Assembly: GCA_013398295.1 (NCBI GenBank)
Contig: VZSF01004749.1
Coordinates: forward strand, 69,651-133,650
Length of the DNA: 64,000 nt
Direction of reading: 5' to 3'
From: Chionis minor
Lineage: Eukaryota > Chordata > Aves > Charadriiformes > Chionididae
In this document: positions 56,191 through 64,000 of the stretch, piece by piece
How positions within the stretch are numbered: the first letter of the stretch is position 1
How the letters are laid out: each line of letters opens with the position of its first letter
Position numbers and translations under genes: made by a program
The notes under the pieces: generated by a model
Told to the model about the DNA's origin: nothing
Database searches by the model: none
What the model saw: the letters and a program-made list of their open reading frames with translations, nothing else

Positions 56191-59100
56191 TAATTTTCTT
56201 TCACTAAAAATACTGCTTGAAAAGATATTTTAACAGTGAAAAATAATGACGTAGGAGAATACTATAAGCCAGACGAGATACTCTACTGGTATAAACTGGT
56301 CTGACTTGAATGCTAATGTGTATTGCCTAGAAATCGTTCATGTGTTTGTTTTCAGGTTAGACATGAAAGCAGACGACTGTGCTAAAAGGCTGTGAATATA
56401 TCCATAGCAAACACATATGGAACTACACTTTCAGGTAACATCTCTGCCATTTTCTCTCAGAATTCATTAAAAAGAAAAGCTGAGCACTGAAAAAAAAAAA
56501 GTTTCCTATTCTGATTTCCTCTAATATTTTCTTAAAAACACTTCTTCACTCTTGATAACACTATATCCCTGTGTCTTAATGTATCATGTCTATTACTGTT
56601 TATTTTTGCATCAATCAACTACATATTTCTAAATTTTGAAGGTATTCTGGAACACATTTTTTTTACCCAATGCATACTTGAGGTTCCAGAATGTCTTTAT
56701 GCAGTGGGCGACAAAGCATTATAATACATTGTCTTATTTTCTTGCTTTGGAGACAAAAAAAAAGGGTCAAAATTTACTGTGGCTCAAAATACTATAAAAT
56801 GTTCACAGTAATTTGTTCAAGTTAGAGCTAAAAGGTCTTAAAAACTTCTTTCATATCTTAGAAGCAATCACTCAAAATTTTTGAATCTACTGATTCTTGC
56901 ACGTGCTAGTCATTTGGAAGGGTTCAAGTACTTATTTTCCAATACTTTGATAAATCAAAGGAAAAGAAAAACTTTGGCAGAGATAAAACCAAGACTATTT
57001 AAAAACAGTAACATAAAGCTATAAGGGGAAGTAGAAATGATTCTGTTTCTAATGATGATAGAGCATGTTTCTTCTGTGGTTTAATCCCCATCAAGTTTTA
57101 TTTAAAACTCCAAGAAAAAAAAATTCTACATATTTCATGCCATTTTAAAATGACAGGCTTCATATGGGCTCTGATGCAAACTCTAAAATAGCGCAGGCTG
57201 ATTCAAAACCAGATCTGAGTCCTGCAAGAAAGCGGGCTGCTCTGTGCTTATCTCAAATTGTGAAACTGAATTTTGTACCTTTACACGTAATGAGTCCTCA
57301 TACAGTAAATATCTTGCTTTATTTCTGCCCAATATGAGGAACACGTATTGCAGCAGTGGGATAAATATGGCTCGATTGTGATACGAGCCCCTCTGCTCAT
57401 GAAGTCTGCAAACCAGAATTAAATGCTCCTTTATGAAAATGGCCTGCACTTTAAGAAAGAAAAAAAAATCAACAGAGTTTTATGAGACATAATTGGGATC
57501 AATAGAAATTACTGTAATTCTGAGATATGTTCTATAGGTTTTTAAACAATCCTTTAGTATTCTGAACTAAAGGCATAATTATACATTAAATGATAGCAGA
57601 TGGCACCAGAAACCTGTAGAAGTATCATTTGTTAATATATTCTGCTGGGCTTATCCATCAAGGTAGCGCAAATTGGCATAAATTACACTTTCTTTTGGCT
57701 CTTTGGCATGTTGATTGCATTGTGTTACGTTCTCTCAGGGCTCTACTCTGTTCTTACGCTCTAAACTATGACTTAAAAAGTCATCTTGCTTAAACTTAAT
57801 TCAGGGACAGTGAAATCCTTGAATGTCAGAGCTAGAAATCCCCATGGCTGGTACTAATCTTATAGACAAGTTCACGCTGCTCGTTTTCCTCCTGAACGAG
57901 ATAGCCACCCTGAAAAGGGTAGGTTGCCAAGAAGACAGACTGGGGACAGACGTAAGGGAAAGAATGAAAACTAAAGTGGAATTAGATCCAAGCAGCTCCT
58001 TTCCATGCAAGTAAAGAAAGATGCAGTGAAGTCAGCACTTGGAGCAGCTTCTCCTGGCAGCGCAGAGCTGAGACGGAGGTAAGACGGGCTAAGTGCAGTG
58101 TCACCACTATGTGGTGGTTCTTCTTGCAGGCACGGGGTGGCCTCCCTTGTCAGAGCAAAACTCAGGCAGCCATGTTATCCCAGCTACAGGATCAAATTTA
58201 GGCTGAGGTTTTGTAAACAGCCTGGTACGCATTACTCATCCAACAGCTGCGTGCCGGTGGCCTTCTGTGTTCGCAGGCAAGTGACTAAACTTCCCGTTAC
58301 AAAGCCCCGCAGCAGCAGAGGAAAAAAAGCCATGCACTTGAACTGCAGAAACCTGCACAAGAGGTAACTGTGTTGTGCTTTGATCTCAGAACCTTGCGAA
58401 GCAGTCAGAGCTACCTCTCGCGTGTCTGATCTTTCCAAGGGGAGGGCAGCCAGGGAGACACTGTAGCCGGTATTCAGAGCTAGCAAAACTGTGAATGAGG
58501 ACAGTAAATCCATACCACTGTCACCTCCAGTTAGCCTGGGAGAAGTTGCTCAGAGGAGTAATGTTGACGATCATTAAGCTGTAAGGCAGCGGTTGTCCAG
58601 CAGAGGGTAGCATTTGTATACGGAAAAACGATTGCACCGCTAACCAGCGCTTTCTGCTGCATCCCTTAGAAAACCTGGGAATCTCAGCCTTTCCCCTCCT
58701 TGTTAGTCCATAGGTAAACGAACTAACCATCCCATCCTGAACACTTACTAAAATACGGAGAAGTATTATATTAAAAACGTTGAGTCGAGTTTTCAGATTA
58801 TGTCTTTAAATAAAAATTATCAGCAACGAAATAATTAAGATTCCAGAAGCAAAGTTGACTTGAACTCATTCCATATCTTGCATTCTGCGTATTTTACAAC
58901 ACAGACAGTATTATAACAGTGATTACTGTGACGATTAAATATAGACAGTTTTGGTTACAGACAGGAATGACTAAATCAATCAATCCCAATAGGGAGTGGG
59001 ACCTCAATTCAGAAGACGTTGAACGCACGTGTGTGTGTATCTGTTTATATAACATCTGTATCTGTATATCTGTATATATAAAATCAAGGAGACTATGAGT

Positions 59101-62100
59101 GTTCCAGCAGACACACACCTGAGCAGCTTTATTAAGTGCTTCTAGGCGCTCAGCTTTTCAAACGTGGAGTGGGGAAACAACCTATCCATGCAAAAGCAGA
59201 TAAATTGGTATGATTCTTGAAGCCCATTTTTTTTCCATTTTTTTGATCTTTGCAGTTTTGTTTTTTCAGTAATCTAATTTAGTTGCATTAATATAGGGTA
59301 CCTCCAAGAAATTTGCTGATGTTGGCTACGCTGGAGCTACTCTGCATGTCTGTGGTTTTCCTTCCTTCTAGCTGTCCCTTTGTCTGAATTTATGTCTTTA
59401 CAAGGTAATACTGCATAACTTTACAAAGAGGGCAGTGCCATTCACTATAAAAATGCTGGAGGACAGGCAAGTGGCTTGGATGCTCCAGCCACAATACAGA
59501 GATGATGGATCTACAAGGCTGCTACGCTCTCCAAGAAGATGAGAACTGCGATTAGGAGATCAAGAAAGAGTTTGGGAAGGGATGCTACATAAACAGAAGT
59601 TAAAGGGAATGCCGTGTTTTAAGATGCTGAATTAACCTCTGGACTTCTAGAGTGCACCCATAACTGTGCGAGACACACTTGCTTTTCACAGATGTAATTC
59701 ATGGTAATGGGTAGAAGTTGACTGAGCAGAGAACAAGTTTCTGAATTTTATGTATGGTTTTGTGACGCTGGCTATCAGATTTACTGATCTTGCGTATTTT
59801 GCCACAGTGCAAAATCATGATAAAACATACAACCTGTGGGAATGGGAACATAGCATAATATGTATTGTTCCTTATCCTACGACACTAACTGTATTCATGT
59901 GATAAAAATACTATTGATTTCAATGTGAATGGTCTCGTACAAGGGTTTGCAAAGCCAGGGCCTGAGGATGTGTAGAAAGGGGAAATTAGAATTTAATTGG
60001 AAAGAAAACAGATGTTAAAGAAAGATGGGCAACAATAACAGGCAGAAAGGAAAAGAGAGACTAAAGTAAAGTACTAAAAGCAAAGTACTAAAAGTGGGGG
60101 GAAAAAAGGATGGCACAAAAAAGAGAAGACAAAGTTTGATTTTATATATTGTAAAATATGGAAATTCTTCATAAATACATATGTCTAACTACATGACTCA
60201 AAACCCACATCCATTTCATTGCATTTTTCTGTTGAAGATGATTATGTTTTAAGTGTACAGTATTTGTCATCTAGTAATCTAACTAATTTTAAATCCCCCA
60301 GGAATGATAAAGCAAAATACTGCCCGTTTGCTTCTTTTACACTCCAATGTTTCCTCCTTTTACTTACTTTTCCTTGCACAAGAACTCCAGTTTAAAAGAA
60401 AAAAAAAAAAAAAACCAGAAAAATTGACATGCTCAAAGGTCAGCATTTTCAAACCCGCAGGTGCACCTGCACCCCTAAGCGCTTATCCGATTTGGTCCAA
60501 TGAAAAGAATAATTGAAAACTTGCCCTGCCCACACCAAAACACCCATGTGGTCCAACGTCACCTTTCTTTTTCCTCCTGCTGCGATTCAAAGTTTCTCCT
60601 GCATTCCCCAGGCCTTCCAGCTGCCCTACTGACTCCATCCCTCACTGGCACCCAGCTTCCCTCAAACTTGCTTTCAGCCTGCTCTTTGTCCTTCTAAGAA
60701 GGATGGAGCCCCAGAGCCCTCTCAACTACATTCCAGTGCACAAGGTACAAATGCCCTCTCTTACCTTGTGCTCCTCCTGTTATCCCAAACCACGTCACCT
60801 CCTTTGTCTTATCACGCTTGGCGCATAAGCTCCCAGAGGCTGAGTGTGTTTTCTTTCTTACTAACCTGTACAGCATTGAGGAAAGTGATATCTGGATCAC
60901 TGGTCAATGTTCCTAGATATTATTATGATAGTACAAATTGGGAAAATGTAAAAAGTCCTTCTTTCAGAGTCTACAATTAGCTAAGGACGAATATGTTCAT
61001 CCTTATAAGTGATACATTCTTTCATAGAAGTGTTGGAGTCATATAAATTAGGCTAATTCACTTGAGTAAAGTTATAGTTAAGTATTTGCAGGACTGCACC
61101 TAAGCTTCCACTGAGAACTCTGCCTTCAACAATTATCACAAACACCTACATGTTGCTACAGGGAAAAACTGAAGTTAATATACAGTCTGTTACAGATAAT
61201 GGAGATGAGAATGCTCCCAGTCCACAATTCTGAGGCGTCCAAGGAAAAATCAGCTGAAAGGAAAATATTCAATTACCCCCCACACACCTGCAAATGAATA
61301 CAAAGCTCATGAATCCCAACAATTCAAAGGAAAAAACGATGTTGGAATGGGTATTCTGGGTGAGACTGGCCACAAATCTCAGCTGCAGAAAACTCCACAG
61401 ATATTTGATAAGCTTGACATGTAGAAGGCTTATCCAAATTTTTGCTAAGTAGAGCATGATTTAAACCTTGAAGCACAAATCCCTTTAAAAGTCAGAAATA
61501 ACAAAGTGAAAAACAAAATTAAGAAATTCCACTATACATGCAGGAAAATCTACTCCAGCAGAAAAGAAGAGAAAAAGAAATGAATAACTGATAAACTCAT
61601 TTGTAGTTCTTTGCAGAATACCTTGCAAGAAATACGGGATCTCATGCTGTCCACAGAGGCTCCATACCCAGTGAAGGACATGGCTTTATTGATATCTTGT
61701 TTTTCCTTTCACCTCAGTAGTGGCAGAGATTGTATCAGAAAGTTTTAAAAGCAAAATAGAGGTTAGATCCATTTTCAATACTCTAAATTAAAAGAATAAA
61801 TGAATCACCCAACTGTAGTTAATGGGCAATTAACATAATTCTGGTCCGGTGTAGCTGAAAGATAATGAAAAAGCTGATTGCAAATGAACCAGCAGTAATG
61901 TGGGAGGTCATAATAGTCCCATAACTCTGAATGAGAAACCAATTTCTCCTCTAACACTAGATGCTTTGATTGGTGAAGGGCTTTATCACACTATGAAATT
62001 TGCCCGTGATAGTATGAGCCATGGGGAAAAAAAAAGGTTCTGCTGTGTAAAGGGTGGATGGCTTACAAAACAGGTACCCTGAGCAGCTGCAGGAGCCTGT

Positions 62101-63339
62101 GCTAGCTATCATAAACCAGAGGGTAATTAGGAGTGCAGTGGTGAATGGAGAGAAGAGAAGCATATATCTGAGTAATGAGTTCACAACTGTACTACAGCAG
62201 GGCAACAACCCACGGGGGGAAATGCAGCAGGGTGTCAGAATCTGTTCCAGCCTGGAGGCTGGATGTGCTGATGCCCCCTAACTTGGTCCACCTCCTGGAG
62301 ACGATGTAATCTCTTCTTTGTGCTCAATTTGTTCTTAGTTAAGGAAGAGGTAATGGGGTGGGATGAATTTCACCCACAATGCTTTTCTCTTCTCTCCGCT
62401 TACCATCTATGTCCTGATCCTATTAAAACTTAAGATCTTGTTCAGCAAACTGTCATCAGATAAAGTAAATTACATTTAATGCTAGTGGTAATGCTCTCAA
62501 AATCAAGAGAACAATTGTGTCTAGGGCAAGGACCGCCTCTTTCCGTAGAATTTTAAGTAAATCTATATTTAGCCCTTTTGTGGCTTTTGAGGGGAAAAAA
62601 GGTAATCATGTTAGAACACTGTAATGGTAAATGAATCTACGTCCTAGCAGCAGATGGCACATTAATAGGGTGCAGACACACAGAAAAAAAGAAAGAACTA
62701 ACCCTCCAAACTGTATTTTTCTTTCCTTGGTATTGTTCATCACTGTTTCTGTGTCTTTTCTACCAGGCTGAATAAAACGATGGTAGATTTAACAGAGAGG
62801 ACTTAATCCCAGTGCTAAACTTATATTATGACAAATCAAAAGGTTATTGCTACGTTATGCAAAATGGGAAAAGTAAATAGATAATGTGGGTGTTTAATAC
62901 TGAGAAATATTTCACATAACACGTGGGGTGCACGGATTACAAAGGACCTTTTTTCGGTAGATTTTTTACACCACCTTTTGCACCACTGTCCTATTGCTAA
63001 ACTGAGTGGTAACAGAAGTCACTAAGTCATTTGAGATGACTTAATCTTCTTGGTGTGTAGGGATGCGTGCAACTCTGACATGGGATCACCAGTGCACATG
63101 CCCCTGGGCAGTGACTCCTATAGTAGGTACTTAGTCCTTCACATGGACTAGAATATCCATCTTTGTGGCATCCATAACGTAGTGGAGTACTCGGTTCAAC
63201 ACGGAAAAAGCATATTAACCAAGTAACATATTACTAGCCCACCTGCTCAACCATCCAAATAAACACCTCTCAGGTAAAGTTTAAAGAAATATTTGTTGGA
63301 ATAACTCTAAATACACCCTATTTGTCTACTGATAAAATT
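56191..63339. other. Intergenic DNA, no gene seen
   Basis: AT-rich DNA with short simple repeats (a GT/TA-rich patch at 59027-59085, an A run at about 60391-60413) and a 14-base near-tandem unit (aaagtactaaaagc) at 60068-60096. CTCF-like words stand at 58597-58610 and 62647-62660, both + strand, each with one mismatch to the core. The ORFs, for example 58098-58367, match nothing I know. Confidence 0.55.
59027..59085. repeat. GT/TA-rich microsatellite-like patch
   Basis: A short (GT)n run is followed by repeated ctgtatatctgtatata-type units. It is imperfect and degenerate and has no associated gene. Confidence 0.6.
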
Positions 63340-64000
63340 AGTAATAGCCTAAGAAAGAGCCCGTAGCAGCTTCAGTCCACTTGGGAAAGTCAACATGGCT
63401 TCTATAATGGAGAGTCATGTCTTCTAAATTTTACTAGAGTTGTCTAAAGAGATCGACATGTATGTGGATGGTATTAATTCAGTTGACATAATCTACTTGA
63501 ATTTCCAAAGGTTTCTAAAAAATCCTTCACAAAAGGTTTTAAGAAAGTTGAACAGTGATAGGTAAAGGGAGGGGTCCCTGCATGGATACATAACCAGCTA
63601 AAGGATAGGACACGGAGAGGAAAAGTGAATGGATAGTTTTTGCAACAGACTGTGTTCTGCCCTTGGAGTTCCAGTGGGATCTGAGCTGGCACCTGGGATA
63701 GTCAATGTATTCATAAATGATTTGAGAAAGCGAATGAGTAGGGAGTTCAGGAAGTTTGATAATGATGATAGAGAGTTATTCAAGACAGCAAGGACAGGCA
63801 GTGACCAAAAAAAAAAAATCTACAGAGGGACCTTATGAGGCTGAGTGGCTGGGCAATTAAATGACAAATGAAATTCACTGTAGATAAATGGAAAGCAACG
63901 CACATGGGAAAAACAATTCTAACTCTTACATATTAATATGATGGAGTTGATCATTACTACTTAGGAGATAGATCTGGGGTTATGATAGATAGTCCTATGA
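63340..64000 (+). mobile_element. Ancient CR1/L3-like LINE, reverse transcriptase part, broken
   Basis: The sequence matches in order the RT-coding part of old amniote CR1-type LINEs: gtcaacatggcttct, then ataatctacttgaatttcca, ccttcacaaaagg, aaaggatagga, attcataaatgatttga, caattaaatgacaaatgaaa and gataaatggaaagcaacgca. The longest remaining frame (63629-63838, 69 codons) keeps FINDL and a degenerate FDNDD in place of the catalytic F-x-DD block. Stops and frameshifts interrupt it, so it is inactive. It continues beyond the window. It is a non-LTR retrotransposon relic, not a virus. Confidence 0.8.

Noticed and set aside
44087..64000. ARID1B 3' exons expected on the minus strand by synteny
   Set aside because: No ORF resembling the ARID1B C-terminal region is present. 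The gene probably lies further to the right.
1..64000. tRNA, snRNA, miRNA, CRISPR, LTR retroelement or viral integration
   Set aside because: No tRNA B-box with foldable arms, snRNA-type start, convincing long hairpin, direct-repeat array or LTR pair was recognised by eye. Covariance-model searches were not possible.

Overview
The window is nuclear DNA from a vertebrate, almost certainly a bird. Evidence: a multi-exon gene with GT-AG introns, CpG-island promoters in otherwise AT-rich DNA, and two antisense copies of the 3' end of the avian-type LINE CR1 (about 14.8 kb and 40.3 kb). There are also two much older amniote CR1/L3-like relics (55.9 kb and 63.4 kb). I see no prokaryotic-style operons, phage or CRISPR, and no intact protein-coding mobile element.

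The only protein-coding gene I can support is TMEM242 on the + strand. Its four coding exons lie at 20418-20553, 22277-22377, 27616-27753 and 42866-42964. They join in frame into a 157-residue two-pass membrane protein, and the human orthologue is an assembly factor for the rotor ring of mitochondrial ATP synthase. The 3' UTR runs from 42965 to about 44085, and the best poly(A) signal is at 44061. The first exon lies in a strong CpG island (about 19.58-21.19 kb). That island is badly assembled: it holds a 300-N gap, two lone Ns, and a 43-bp segment with the start codon present identically on both sides of the gap.

Layout: 1-320 is the edge of another CpG island, by synteny perhaps the promoter of the divergent neighbour ZDHHC14 (inference). 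0.3-19.6 kb is AT-rich intergenic DNA with a CR1 fragment, a possible MIR-like SINE, a polypurine microsatellite and an AT hairpin. 19.6-44.1 kb is TMEM242. Intron 1 holds a 75-bp open, phase-compatible candidate cassette exon, and intron 3 holds a second, internal CpG island (31.2-31.7 kb) with no assigned gene plus a CR1 insertion. 44.1-64 kb is intergenic DNA with old LINE relics; in mammals ARID1B lies beyond this end of TMEM242, but no part of it is recognisable here.

I found no convincing undescribed system. The points most worth checking are the misassembled promoter and start codon, the candidate in-frame cassette exon, and the orphan CpG island in intron 3. Everything else is ordinary non-coding vertebrate DNA as far as can be judged without alignments.
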